Notes under the pieces: generated by a model
Seen by the model: the letters and a program-made list of their open reading frames with translations, nothing else
What the model was told of the DNA's origin: nothing
Databases searched by the model: none
Made by a program: the position numbers and the translations under genes
Part shown: positions 1-10,961 of the stretch, one piece after another
How positions within the stretch are numbered: the first letter of the stretch is position 1
How the letters are laid out: every line of letters begins with the position of its first letter
Origin: Solanum dulcamara
Lineage: Eukaryota > Streptophyta > Magnoliopsida > Solanales > Solanaceae
Direction: 5' to 3'
Length of the DNA: 64,000 bases
NCBI RefSeq assembly: GCF_947179165.1
Contig: NC_077248.1
Coordinates: 8,615,256-8,679,255 of the forward strand

Positions 1-239
1 CTGCTATTCTATTGGCCAAGAAAATAAAAATAAATTTTTCAATGATCCATTGCCATTTGTCAAGCAACTCAGCATATAAATTAATTAGAGCTAGCGTTGC
101 AATTTTATTTTATTTTTTCATTCGATTCGGTACTCATTATCAGACTCAACTGATTCAAATTCGCATTGAGAAGGTCCACTTTGAGGAATAGAACGCTTCT
201 TATCAAAGCGACTTCATACTCAGAGTTCAAACCGGGAAC

Positions 240-548
240 CTCTAAGGGTTTGTTTGGAAAGTCACCTGGTAATTAAAATTAGTGTAATTATTAAGGTAGT
301 AATTACTAGCCTAGTAATTATATAACCTAATAATTATGATGACCTATTTTTTTTGCTACAGTGTAATTACAATTGTATTATTTGGTTGCACAAGTGTAAT
401 TACAATGCTATATTAAATTTTAAAAACAAAAGTTAAAGTTATATCAAACTTTAACACAACGTACATAAAGAGTATTATGTTAAAGTTTGATATAAGAGTA
501 TTATGTTAAACTTTAACATAACAAAATTGAGAATGAGAAGGAAATGAA

Positions 549-617
<69 letters not shown>

Positions 618-866
618 CTATTAGAATAATAAGAATATTTTAAAAAAAATAAATTTAAATAAAAGAAAAAATTAAAAAAGTTTCATGTAATTACACCAAT
701 TCCTTATCCTCTCTTAGAATTGAAAAGTGTAATTACTGTCCTTCAATTACATCAATTCCTCTCTTACCAAGTAATTACTTGATCTACCAAATATGCTAAA
801 GAATGTAATTACACTCAAATACACCAAATCTCAATTACATTGTGGCTTTCCAAACATGTTCTAAGA
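240..866. mobile_element. MITE with terminal inverted repeats, containing an (AT)n tract
   Basis: The left end (about 247, GGGTTTGTTTGGAAAGTCAC) is matched in inverse by the right end near 840-860 (GTGGCTTTCCAAACATGTTC). The sequences just outside, CCTCTAAG (239-246) and GTTCTAAG (858-865), match at 6 of 8 bases, which would fit an old hAT-type 8-bp duplication. The inside is AT-rich, has no coding capacity and carries several short AATTAC-type repeats. The superfamily is an inference. Confidence 0.6.
551..611. repeat. (AT)n microsatellite
   Basis: About 60 bases of uninterrupted AT dinucleotide inside the MITE; likely length-polymorphic. Confidence 0.95.
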
Positions 867-1941
867 ATAAATGAATATTTACAATTTCACCCGAATAGAA
901 ATACACCAGCATTGTTAATTGTAATTAAAGTTGACCATCGATCAATTTTATACCTCAAGTAAACATCCAACTAATTAGGAATGGTCATAAAAGAGAGCAA
1001 AATCAATTTAACGTGGTCTGTCAGATTCTTGAATAACTAATAATAATAGTGATCGCAATATAGATTCTTTGACCAAAAAAAAAGTTATTAAATACTAAAA
1101 AATCACTTCTCAATTAAATTTTCCAAATTCAAACTATTTTCCCCCAAAAAATTGATTTTATAAAACATTTCTCAAATAATAGTTTTTTAGAAGTTTGGTC
1201 AAAAACACGTTGTAGCCTATAAGTTGCGTTTCAAGCACATGGATGCCATTTGCCAAAACTTGTACCTCAAAGCAAAAGCAATTTATGTAAAAGGTTGGTT
1301 TTGTTTGCATTATGGCAATCAACTATTTATAGTTCAAAGGATACACTTATTTTGGCATAAGATGGGATCTCCAGGAAATTGGATAAGGAGATATACCAAA
1401 TATAATTACGCCGGGTATGAAGTCATCTTTGATAGAAAGCATTAAAATTTTCCGGCACAAATTTCAATTAGTCGGACCTCAAAGCAGATACCAAGTGGAA
1501 AATCAAAAAAAAGAAAAACATATTACACAAGCTAATCAAATGGTATATACCTTGCTGCAACAAATTACAAGAAACAAGTAACCATGAGGAACAAACCTAA
1601 CCTTAATTCTCCTTGTTTTGTACAAGATTTCAACAAAGGAAATGTTGTTCCAATGAACATATTCATAGATCTCTATTCCTGGTCAGATGGGCCTCATATT
1701 CACTCTATCAATAATTGAGCCAGATCTGGTGTATCGCAAGGGATTTGCCTTTTCTATCTCTTCTTTCTTCCACCAGTATTTTGCTAATTTGTATAGGAAG
1801 AAAGGAGCTTCAAATAGTAACACCATGTCACAGGAGATGATAAAACTTTTCATGGCAAAGAATGGTGGTAGATCTCTCGTACCTACCATGTTAAAAATTT
1901 TCATACTAATCCGCCGACGAGATCCATGCAATTGTGTCTCA
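866..1941. other. No gene recognised
   Basis: AT-rich DNA downstream of the PRR gene. Small open frames at 1224-1445 and 1687-1959 have no recognisable domain, and the second is matched by an equally long antisense frame, so neither is called. Confidence 0.5.
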
Positions 1942-2064
1942 CAATGCTTACAACAATAATCCCACGAGTAGAGTCTTGGAAGGGTAGAACGTACACACAG
2001 ACCTTACCACTACCTTTGTGGAGTAGAGAGGTGGTTTCTGATAGACCCTCAGCTCAATGCTTAC
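1942..2064 (+). mobile_element. TS-type SINE with 10-bp target-site duplication
   Basis: The body (1952-2054) has the layout of the short solanaceous SINE family: an AACAATAATCCCA start, then ACCTTACC and a GTAGAGAGG..GATAGACCCTC core ending in CAGCT. The 10-base repeat CAATGCTTAC flanks it exactly at 1942-1951 and 2055-2064, as expected of target-primed insertion. Related copies lie at 15529-15656 and 26640-26770. Confidence 0.85.
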
Positions 2065-2377
2065 CTACAAACTATTTCCTGAGTCGGAACTCATAATGTA
2101 TAAACATAAATCAATCAACCACCAACCAAATTCAACCCTACAAAATTTGTTCACTAAACAGAACTGGGGAGTGACAGATTGTTATTATAGAAGGCAACTC
2201 ACTGAAAAGCAGAATCTCCTCCTATAACAAGTCCCAATTACTGACACTACAATGGCTGCTAAGAAAAAATATGGTTAAATCTGATATATGTTACACAGGA
2301 GTAGATCTCCTCACAGTACAAGACACTATTATAAACAAACTTAAGGCATGAAAGATCAGGAAGTACAGTCTAAATGA

Positions 2378-2482
2378 TTATTTGCAGTATTGTTTGGGTT
2401 GTTTTTGGTCTGCCAGCCTCAGAAAATGTCCTCAAACACGTGGCCACTGTTCTGCTAGTCTCTTTCTGTTTTAGTATTAAAC
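2378..2482 (-). pseudogene. Decayed last exon (second half of CCT motif) of the PRR7-like gene
   Basis: Read on the minus strand from 2482, the codons give V-stop-Y-stop-NRKRLAEQWPRV-stop-GHFLRL and end in a TAA at 2378-2380. This is the second half of a PRR CCT motif (family pattern VRYQxRKRLAEQRPRVRGQFVRQ). Stops replace Arg at 2477-2479, Gln at 2471-2473 and a third, normally Arg, codon after PRV. TGG replaces an expected Arg codon. Most changes are explained by C-to-T or G-to-A transitions. The splice acceptor expected just before the Val codon reads TG instead of AG. Strand, order and codon phase (phase 0) match the end of exon 7 at 10971, so this is most likely the original final exon, pushed about 8.5 kb away by transposon insertions. 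It cannot add a working CCT motif to the protein. Confidence 0.85.
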
Positions 2483-3404
2483 CAAAATATACAATTCAAG
2501 GAAGAAAAAATTAATGCTACTACACCATTCGGACTCAAATGGATGGTATAGCCATTTGACTTCAGCAAAATAACAGAGAATGCAAACTTCTTGATTGTTG
2601 CATGCATTTTGCACGTAGCTTTTAGGTCTTCAATCCATGTACTCTTATCAGGTCAACCTCATTCCTTCTAAATTTCCACTCCCTACGCATAGAAGGCACT
2701 CCTATCACTTTCTGAATGACTGCATGCAAGATACAAAAAGAAAATTACTGAAACTAGAAATATGTGTGTTCCCCCACGATCAACTGTATGATGCAGAGAG
2801 GTAGTAGACCAGCTTCAACTGGTTAGGATCGCTTGACTTGGAAGCAGATAATCAGTTCTTCTCTTAAAGTTTGCTCAAGAGGTTTCATAAGTGAGTTCAA
2901 GTATTGCCTACCTGATTCTAAAATTAAAGTGCATTTGCCTGCAACACAACAGTTTGAATCACGATGTTAGTTATCAGTTTATTAACTTAAACAAACAAAA
3001 TAACATAGAAAAGCAACATTTGGCACAAATACGACCTTATTAACATAGCAGTATTTGTTCTACACTAGAAGTACCTCGCAACACAATAAAGTTTTATACT
3101 TTGTCGATGAAGCAAATAACAAGTGAGTTTAGATACAATTGTTGTAAACATGTTCACCTCCATCACAATTTACCTACTATCATTCCTCCTCCATCCCATT
3201 TCAATTTACTTGAATCCTTTCTTTAACTAAAATATTTCTCATTCCCAAGAAATCGATATTATTTCACACATTCTTTACTTGATGTGGAATTTCTATAATA
3301 TCCCACTTTCATGCATTTTAAGAAATGCACATGACTGGATCATCCGATTCAAGAGGGAAGGAATTAAAAGTGTTCACTTTTTCGGGAGATCTAGAGTTAA
3401 GCTA

Positions 3405-3701
3405 GCTATTACCAGGGGCGGACCCACGTGGTATCAAGGGGGTTCATCCGAACCCCCTTCGTTAAAAAATTACACTGTATATATAAGATAAATTTTTTAA
3501 TTTATGAGTATATAATTAACATTAAACCCCCTGAACATAAGCCAAGGGACTAGCTCAGTGGCAAAGGGGTTCAACATTTTGCCTTAGCTTGTCTCAACTC
3601 GCGGGTTCAAATCCGAATAAGCACATTTTTTTTTCCAGATCTTAGGTAATAAAATGTTGAACCCCCTTCATAAAATTCCTGGTTCCGCCACTGGTTATTA
3701 C
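3405..3701. mobile_element. hAT-type MITE with 8-bp target duplication and tRNA-like interior
   Basis: The element runs 3413-3693 with inverted ends CAGGGGCGGA and TCCGCCACTG. It is flanked by GCTATTAC (3405-3412) and GTTATTAC (3694-3701), a 7 of 8 match typical of hAT insertion. The interior has subterminal inverted runs (AACCCCCTTC and its complement) and a tRNA-like segment with A-box-like TAGCTCAGTGG at 3551-3561 and B-box-like GGTTCAAATCC at 3604-3614. There is no transposase, so it would depend on a hAT element elsewhere. Confidence 0.85.
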
Positions 3702-4468
3702 ATATTAAAACTAAAAGAAATTCATATGGAGATTGTATAAGAAGAAAAAGGAAATGCAAACCTTGTCAAAAAACAACTTTCTGACTAGATGAACAGTGAC
3801 AATATAAAAAATTAGTCTCACTTTCTGCCTCATTTTTCTTGCCAAAAATAACCAAAATTTAAGCATAATCCAATATTCAGGAGCAGCATCTTTTCCTCCA
3901 TCAACACAACCAAATTTAGCCTCCTCAGATTAACAGCATCAAGTTAGAGTAGGAACCCTCAATCCCTGAGTTTTCTCCTGCCCTATTCTATCCAGTGAAA
4001 TTGGCACCGACATTTCAGAGGTGCCTAGCTCTTCCAGAGAAAACACACATATTCCAACTTCTATTCTTAGACATGCTGATATTACAGGTCTCATATTCTT
4101 CATCCATCCATAACCATTTTAAACTTTCCTCCAAACTGGCATCTCCTTCGTTTGGAATCTCTTGACAATCCAAAAGCCACTCGAATCATTTATGCCCAAC
4201 AGTGAACTGCTAACCTACACTGACTGCATCCCAAACCGACACAGTTGAACAAGTAGAGAACTATTGACACCAACTTTCTAGGTTTATGGATTTAGACAGC
4301 TACACTTCATCATACTCCTCAATTAATATGAACAAGATCTACGATCTCCGTGGACACAATGTTATCCAAACTCCCAACATGAGTGACTATCTTTTCATTA
4401 CTCAATTCCGACATATATTATAGATACAGTGTATACAAGTTTCCAACATGGAAAAAATTGGAACTATG
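3702..4468. other. Intronic sequence of the extended PRR locus, no feature seen
   Basis: Unique-looking DNA between the hAT MITE and an LTR-like segment. I see no domain, RNA or repeat signature. Confidence 0.4.
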
Positions 4469-4682
4469 TGTTGAGAATATAAATATTATAAATATAAACT
4501 CTTTGTAAACATGGATTAGGTTTAAAATCCATGTTCTTGTGCAATAATTAGGAGTAGAAATTACTTTTCTTTCCTTTTATGGGTTACTTGTAAACATTAT
4601 TTAAGTCCCAACATGTTTGACCAAATAATAAAGTAATTCATTCCCAAAATCTCTTTCTTCTCTTTTCTTTACACTATCTACA
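4469..4682. mobile_element. Possible solo LTR
   Basis: A 214-base segment starts TGTTGAGAATATAA and ends CACTATCTACA, with the TG..CA ends, AT-rich promoter-like core and pyrimidine-rich tail of a short copia-type LTR. I find no clear target duplication, so it could also be the edge of the adjacent broken copia element. Confidence 0.4.
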
Positions 4683-4699
4683 TTAAAAAGTATGAATAT

Positions 4700-5880
4700 T
4701 GAGCATTGGTGGGGGGGCAAGGCAGAAAGAATTATGAGAATGTGTGACTAGGTCTTTTTACATGAACACTTTACTATGTACATTATTATGTTTCCCAATG
4801 TGGGCCCTAACATCAAGCATAACTATATGCACTGATCTGATTGCATTTAACATTTTAACTAACACCTCAGGCTGGAGCATACAAGTGGTATGCACCGAGT
4901 TTGTTACGAATGTAATAACTTATACGAACACCCGTGAAAGACTTGGTGAATATATCTTCCAACTGATCATTTGACTTGACGAATTTCATGACAATGTCTC
5001 CTAAGTGTATCTTTCTCCAAGAAAGTGTGGCCCTTCTCCATGTGTTTAGTTCCCTCATGAAGCACCAGACTCAATGAAACATGGAGAACATCTATCTGGT
5101 GCGAATGAGATCATTGTCTTGCTTCTCACTGGATCAAGCAACCTAATTTGTTTCTTGATTTTCCAAGGCAAATTACTTCAAAGTAAAACACAATATGTAG
5201 AAGTCGAACGTCTATTAGAAGATAACCCTACTCAATCTATATCTGTGTATTCAGTATTTTCTCATGCCCTCGTTCTCAAAAAATAATCTTCTTCAGAAGT
5301 TGATTCTATGTATCAAAAAATATAGATATACTTGAATACCAATGAGTCACATGGAGAGTCCATAAACTAACTTACAACACTCACAAAAAAGAATATAGAC
5401 TATAGCATCCCAGTGAGTCACATGGAGAGTCCATTAATTAGTTTGTAACATTCACCAAAAAGGCAATATCATCCCGAGTTACTGTGAGGTAATTCAACCT
5501 ACCAACCAACTACCTATATCTTGCATGGTCACTAAAGGACTAAGATGGACCTAGTAGAAACTTAACATTTGGATCCATAGGAGTGTCAATGGATCTATAA
5601 CAAGAATGTCTAGAGCATACTTACACTGGAGATGAGAATATTTGATCTGAACTGAGAGACCTGAATACCTAAAAAGTACCCAATTTGTCTAGATCCATAC
5701 TCCGGAAGTGCTGAAAGAAGTGTTGCTTCAATTTAGTAATGTGTAGACAAAGAAAGAGATAAGACCTCAAACATTGAAGTTGAAATTAGAAAAGATCTGT
5801 GAATTCCTTCAAATTAATGGTTGCTTGTCAAAATCACCACCTAATAATAGGTGTAAGATTTACTATACGAAAACTTAACA
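4700..5880 (-). mobile_element. Ty1/copia remnant: reverse transcriptase and RNase H pieces
   Basis: On the minus strand, about 5770-5270 reads in broken frames as the copia RT/connection region (VDTPMDPNVK-like, GRLNYLTVTR-like and SPCDS motifs). Then 5058-4867 reads as the end of RNase H (KFVKSNDQLEDIFTKS, RNKLGAYHLYAPA). A CCTGAGG tract and TGTTAG at about 4865 suggest the polypurine tract and start of a 3' LTR. The coding pieces are interrupted by stops and shifts. A short CACATGGAGAGTCCAT segment occurs twice (about 5346 and 5418), showing a local duplication. It is inactive. Confidence 0.75.
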
Positions 5881-6260
5881 TATGCGAGGAAGTTATAAAT
5901 GATTGTGTGCTACACGTGGCTCCTCCTTGACCTTAGTGAGGTGCACTTATTGGGTGGTTTGACTTCATGGGTTTCTTGTCCATAATGTGATTTTCCAAAT
6001 AAGTGAACTTGACTTGATTTCCTTGTTTGAATTATCATTTATATCAAACACTTCCTTTCAAGTCGGAACATATAAATCATAGGCACCAAACTTATTAGAA
6101 ATGTTTTCACTTTGTAGTCCTATAGGAACCTTTGTAAAGATAGCCGATAGCAGTTTAGCTGCGCGAAAGGGTTTGTGATAATGTCCTTAGAAATAACCTT
6201 CTCCTAAACAAAGTGATACCTCTTTCTCTATTTTTAGTTCTTTTATGAAAAACTGGATTA

Positions 6261-7987
6261 TAAGTTGTTAGAATAGGAATAGGTGTACCCAATCCTACTT
6301 AGAATAGGAATAGATTATAGTATTTTACTTGAAAAAGGATTATTTTATAGTATTTATAAATAGGGTCTTTGTGTAATATTGTTCTTAAACAGTTCAAGAA
6401 TATTTCTCCTATATTTCTCACATGGTATCAGAGCCTCTACGATCTTGGTAAAGAATTAAAGAGCTTTTGCTGCCGGAAGGCGGCTATTACTCATATATGC
6501 CGCCCGTCTGGCCAATGATTATGTTAGCAAAAGTTTGGGTCATCGTATATCTTTTCGGTGACTATTTTCTCATATCTAATTTGCGTAGCACCTTGCATCT
6601 TTTCAGTGACTATTTTTTCATATTTAATTTGCGTAGTACCGTGCATTTTTTCGGACTACTTTCTCATATCTATTTGTGTAGCACCGTGCATCATTCCAGT
6701 GATTACTTTCTCATATTCGATTTGTGTAGCACCGTGCCATCTTTCCGATGACTACTTTTTCATATCTGATTTGCGTAGTACCGTGCCATCTTTTCGGTGA
6801 CTACTTTTTTATTTATGTAGGGTCGTGCCATCATTCCGACCCTACCCATATAATTTTTGTTTTCCAGTAGGGTCGTGCCATCATTCCGACCCTACCCATA
6901 TCATTCTCTTTCTCAGTAGGGCCGTGCCATCATTCTGACCCTACCCATGTAGTTTTATTTCTTAGATTGTGACCATTTTCAACCATCAAATCTAATAATC
7001 TAGGGCATGAGCATGTTCCGACCAGTTTTACGGTGACTTTCTTGTTTAAGATCTACTCATCTCTTCATTTCGAGGCGTTCCATATATTTTATACCAGATT
7101 TCGAGCATTTTTCAGCGGCCATTGCATTGTTTCTGAGAGATCTGAGTTTTCCTGCAGTGTTTTCTTTCTGTTTCAAATTTACTTTCGCCAAAAAAAGAAG
7201 AAGAAGAAGGCATACTCAAATATTTGGACTAGATTACAGTGATATTTTCTCTCTCGTAGTTAAAATAGCATATGTCCGCCTTTTTCTATCTATAGTTGTC
7301 GTTCTCCATTGGCCTTTTAATCAGTTGAACATTAAGAATGTTTTTCTCCACGGTGATCTCTAAAAAGAAGTCTATATAGAGCAACCACCTGATTTTGTTG
7401 CTCAGGGGGAGTCTGGTAGCCTTTGTATGTCGATTGTGTAAGTCACTATATGGTCTGAAACAGTCTTCTCAAGTCAATCTATGGTCTGAAACAGTCTTCT
7501 CAAGCTTGGTTTGGGAAGTTCAACATTGCAATTCAGGAATTTATCACTCTGTGTTTTATCGACATATCGCATCAAATTTAGTGTTTCATGAGGACTAAGC
7601 ACATTGAGACTGATTTTCACTTTGTCAGAGAAAAGATACTCTCAGGAAATATTGTTACAAAGTTTGTGAAGTCAAGTAATCAACTTGCAGATATCTTCAC
7701 TAAGTCCCTCACCGGTCCTCGTATTAATTATATTTGTAACAAGCTTGGTACATATGATTTGTATGCACTAGCTTGAGGGGGGGTATTAGAATAGGAATAG
7801 GTGTACACAATCCTACTTAGAATAGGAATAGATTATAGTATCCTACTTAGAATAGGAATAGAAATATGAATAGTTTATCGTATTCTACTTGGAAAATGAT
7901 TGTTTTATAGTGTCTATAAATAGGGTCTTTGTGTAATATTGTTCTTACACAATTCAATAATATTTCTCCTATATTTCTCACAGAAGC
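6261..7987 (+). mobile_element. Small non-autonomous Ty1/copia derivative, nested
   Basis: The 5' LTR is 6266-6422 (TGTTAG..CACA), immediately followed by the primer-binding site TGGTATCAGAGC (6423-6434) complementary to initiator Met-tRNA. The 3' LTR is 7784-7982, preceded by the purine tract GAGGGGGGG. The LTRs match closely, but the 3' copy carries about 42 extra bases from an internal ACTTAGAATAGGAATAG duplication. The interior has only coding scraps: an RT piece at 7240-7480 (VKN-FLHGDL, KSLYGLKQS) and the RNase H end at 7590-7775 (TKHIETDFHFVREK, LADIFTKSLTG). Flanks TAAGT and GAAGC are a poor 5-bp duplication match. gag, protease and integrase are missing. Confidence 0.8.
6540..6955 (+). 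repeat. Tandem repeats in the leader of the nested copia derivative
   Basis: At about 6545-6810, a unit of roughly 50 bases (GTGACTATTTTCTCATAT..TTGCGTAGCACCGTGC) recurs five to six times with small length changes. It is followed by three copies of a 35-45 base unit around GTAGGGTCGTGCCATCATTC and CCGACCCTACCCATAT (about 6818-6950). The second unit is self-complementary (GTAGGGTCG/CGACCCTAC) and could fold as a hairpin. This sits in the untranslated leader just after the primer-binding site. Confidence 0.8.
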
Positions 7988-8189
7988 TATACCTGATGTT
8001 GCTTGATTATCACAATAAAACATTATTTCATTAATGTTTACAAACTTCAATTTTCAATTTACTTGTTTAACACATTTAATCACATATAGTTGTTGCCATG
8101 GCTCAATATTCAGCTCTTTACTAGATCGAGCAACAACATTCCACTACTTCTTTTCCATAATACAAGATTACCAAAAAAATGCACAAAAT

Positions 8190-10300
8190 CCAAATTAGTG
8201 TTATCAAAGGTGCTTAAGCCCTAAAGCGAGTCTCAAAACGTGTTGAGCGCTTCGTCTCGCTTAATGTGTACTTCAGTAACGTTATCAAGGTTCTAAGACA
8301 TAATTTTCCTTGCCAATGAGCCTCTTCTGAAGAGGCGACACTAAACGATTGATATTTCACTTTATCATATATTTTATTTTTGAAACAGGTAACTTTGTGT
8401 ATTACTACATAGGCAGTACTGAGCCATATTTACAATAAGATCATCAAATCCAGCTATCTGATCCTAAATTGAGTCTAGTACATCAACTAGGGAGATAGTG
8501 TCATTGGAGTATAGTTGATAACACCAAAAACACAGTAGCGACAAGCAATTAAGCTTGACTTTTTGCATACTGTTTTCTATACTATCAAAACGTCTAAAAT
8601 TCCTCTCCCTCCATATTGCCCACCAAATGCTAGCAGGGACAATTCTCCATCTCTCTCTGCTCTTAGACTGCATTCCAGCTTCTTCCCAACTCTGAATGGC
8701 TTCAGCGATCTTGCATGACTTTGAGATTTAGGAATAGTCTCCAGAGCTGGCTAGTTACTCTGCAGTGTAGAAAAAGATGGTTAACTGTCTCAGCAGTTTC
8801 CCCACAAAACAGGCACCTTGAGCACAATGGAATCCCTCTCCTCATTAGGTTGTCTTGGGTCAGAACTGCTTCCTTAGCCAATAACCACACAAAACATGAT
8901 ACTTTAGAGGGGTATTTTGGATTTCCAGATTCCTTTCCAACGCCAGTTACTAGTCAACTGGTAGGAGTTGTTCAACCAGTTATACGCACAATTCACCTTG
9001 AAAATACCCTTTCTGTTGCCCTTCCACCATAAAGTATCCTGACCCCCCCTCCAAACCATTGAGTGTACCAATGGTGTTGTAAAAATCAGCACATCTCTGA
9101 ATCTCCCAATCATTTAACTGTCCTCTAAAAACGAAGCTCCACCCTTAAGGAAACCAGTAATCAGCTATGGACTTGTGCTGGTGTGACACTCAGGTACTAA
9201 TATCTGGAAACAGATTTCTATCCGGACAGCCTCATGCCACACATCCTTCCAGAAGTCGGTTCTTTTCCCATTTGCCACTTGGATCCTTGTATTGTTTTTG
9301 AAATCATCCCACAAGGATCTAATGGACCTCCATACACTTACTCAGTAAGGTGTAATTACAGTTTTGGTCATCCAGTAATCTCCTCCTTCATACTTTGCAT
9401 AAATGACTTCCTTCCAGTAGGATTGATTTTCATTGCAAAACTTCCACAGCCATTTCATTCTGAGAGCCTTGCTCTGATTTTTCAAGTTCTTAATACCCAA
9501 TCCCCCATGTCTCGTACCCACTGTTACAGCATCCCAGTTGACCAGGTTATAACTCTTTTTCTCATTGTTTCCCTGCCACAAAAATTTTCTTCTGATTTTG
9601 TCCAATCTATCGATGACCGTCTGAGGAATTGGAAACACTGACATCATATAAGTTGGGAAGGCATCAAGGACATAATTTATCAAAGTCAGTCTCCCACCTC
9701 TGGACAAATATTGTAATTTCCACCTTGCTAGCTTCATCTCACATTTTTCTACCACCTTGTTCCAGATCTCATAAGACTGAGATCTAGCCCCCAGAGCATT
9801 CCTAAATATGTTGTTGGCAAAACACCTATTTCCCCACCCAGTATTGCATTTAGATATTCCATGTTTTGCACTTTATTGATAGGGTACAGATAGCTTCTCC
9901 TCCAATTGATGTGCAGACCTGAGAACCCCTCAAAAAGCACTAAAATCACCCTTAAAATCTTGAGTTGGCCTTCCTCAGCATCACATAAATAAGAGTATTG
10001 CAGATGAGTCACTTCCACGCTGTTATCTCCATTTCTGCCAACCTCAAAAACACTCAACCATCCCCTCACCTTTGCAGTTTTAATCATGCTATTCAGACCC
10101 TCCATAACAATTTCAAATCTTTGTTCATACATTTGTCATTCATGCTAATAATTATTAGTCTTGGATTAAACAATATTTTGTATTTTTTCTCCCTTTGTGC
10201 CTTTTACATTAAAGTCCATGCTTTATTTGCGCTTTCCTCTTAAAGCCCCAATGGACCTTAAAGTTTTTTTGCACTTTTTGCTTTTGATAACGCTGATCCA
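8190..10300. repeat. Inverted outer repeat flanking the LINE
   Basis: The left side (about 8197-8300, AGTGTTATCAAAGGTGCTTAAG) and the right side (about 10195-10297), when complemented (CAGCGTTATCAAAAGC..), start alike. Both continue with GCGCTT/AAAGCG-rich sequence. They look like the two ends of one older repeat into which the LINE inserted, or two copies in opposite orientation. The family is not identified. Confidence 0.4.
8460..10135 (-). mobile_element. L1-type LINE remnant (RT end and C-terminal domain)
   Basis: On the minus strand, 10132-9749 reads as the end of a plant LINE reverse transcriptase (VTHLQYSYLCDAEEGQL, SGLHINWRRS, YLGMLWG). The YxDD active site is lost: a deletion leaves QYSYLCDAE where QYADDTLIFCDAE-like sequence is normal. 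The segment 9755-9342 follows (WKLQYLSRGGRLTLIN, RKFLWQG, GGLGIKNL). The zinc-finger-type domain is at 8890-8702 (CSRCLFCGETAETVNHLFLHC), and a WWAIWRERNFRRF end is at about 8640. Frameshifts separate the pieces. It lies in the last intron of the PRR gene and is inactive. Confidence 0.85.
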
Positions 10301-10961
10301 GATGTAGAATGTCAACTAATTGGTTGACCAGCCTAATCTACATCAAAGGATCCTTTAATGTGAGTGTTTCCTTTATCTTCAAGCAACAACTCTTGGCCTG
10401 GTGCCTTTTTTATGTGTCTTAAGATTGGTAAAGCAGCATCTCATTGACTGGTATTGCAGATGCATTGACTGACTTACTACACCCACAACAAAAGAAACGT
10501 TTTTTTAGGTAATAATGAGATAGTCTAACTTCCTAACTAGCCTTTGGTAACTTTTAGGATTTGTCATGACTTCCCCTGATCTGATAACAGTTTACTGTTC
10601 AGATCCATCAGACTACAACAGGTTTACAATCCATCATACCTATGTATTTAAAGGTAACTAGTACATACTTTCTTTGTGAAATAACATTGTCTCTTGATTG
10701 GGCCTCAAAATACCAAGAAAATATTTTAGATGTCCTAAATTCTTGATCTGAAAATGACTAGTTAGATATTTTTTTATTGAATGATTTTCTCATGATCATT
10801 GCATGTAATAGCTTTGCCATATATATATATATACCAAAAGATAAACAGATTGACCAGGTATGACAGTAGAATGCTGTGCGAGCTACTTCAGGAGAAAGTA
10901 GGAATGGGACCAATCACTGATGAAAACAAGATAAGGATAGAGAATCTACAAATGGAATGCT
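10300..10961. other. Intron sequence downstream of PRR exon 7
   Basis: No CCT exon is readable here on the minus strand. A short (TA)n run lies at about 10818-10832. Otherwise nothing was recognised. Confidence 0.5.

Larger units (their letters stand above)
6060..8175 (-). mobile_element. Second copia remnant (RNase H), split by a nested element
   Basis: Minus-strand RNase H coding lies in two halves. About 8175-7983 reads AEY-like then NINEIMFYCDNQATSGIAS. About 6265-6060 continues with a degraded HERTKH-type and KFGAYDLY segment. The halves join at the IAS|NPVFH position of a normal copia RNase H once the insertion at 6266-7982 is removed, so the nested element landed inside this older one. 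Confidence 0.7.

Noticed and set aside
1224..1959. Small open frames downstream of the PRR locus
   Set aside because: No domain and no splice context; one has an equally long frame on the opposite strand and overlaps the start of a SINE.
3541..3620. tRNA gene
   Set aside because: It has A- and B-box-like words but no closed acceptor stem or convincing anticodon arm, and it lies inside a hAT MITE.
9234..9641. 135-codon plus-strand open frame
   Set aside because: Antisense to the LINE C-terminal domain.
10381..10440. Minus-strand KGTRPRVVA reading that resembles the RPRV part of a CCT motif
   Set aside because: Only four residues match, it ends in a stop, and no RYQ-RKRLAEQ sequence precedes it. 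The exon at 2378-2482 matches over the whole motif.
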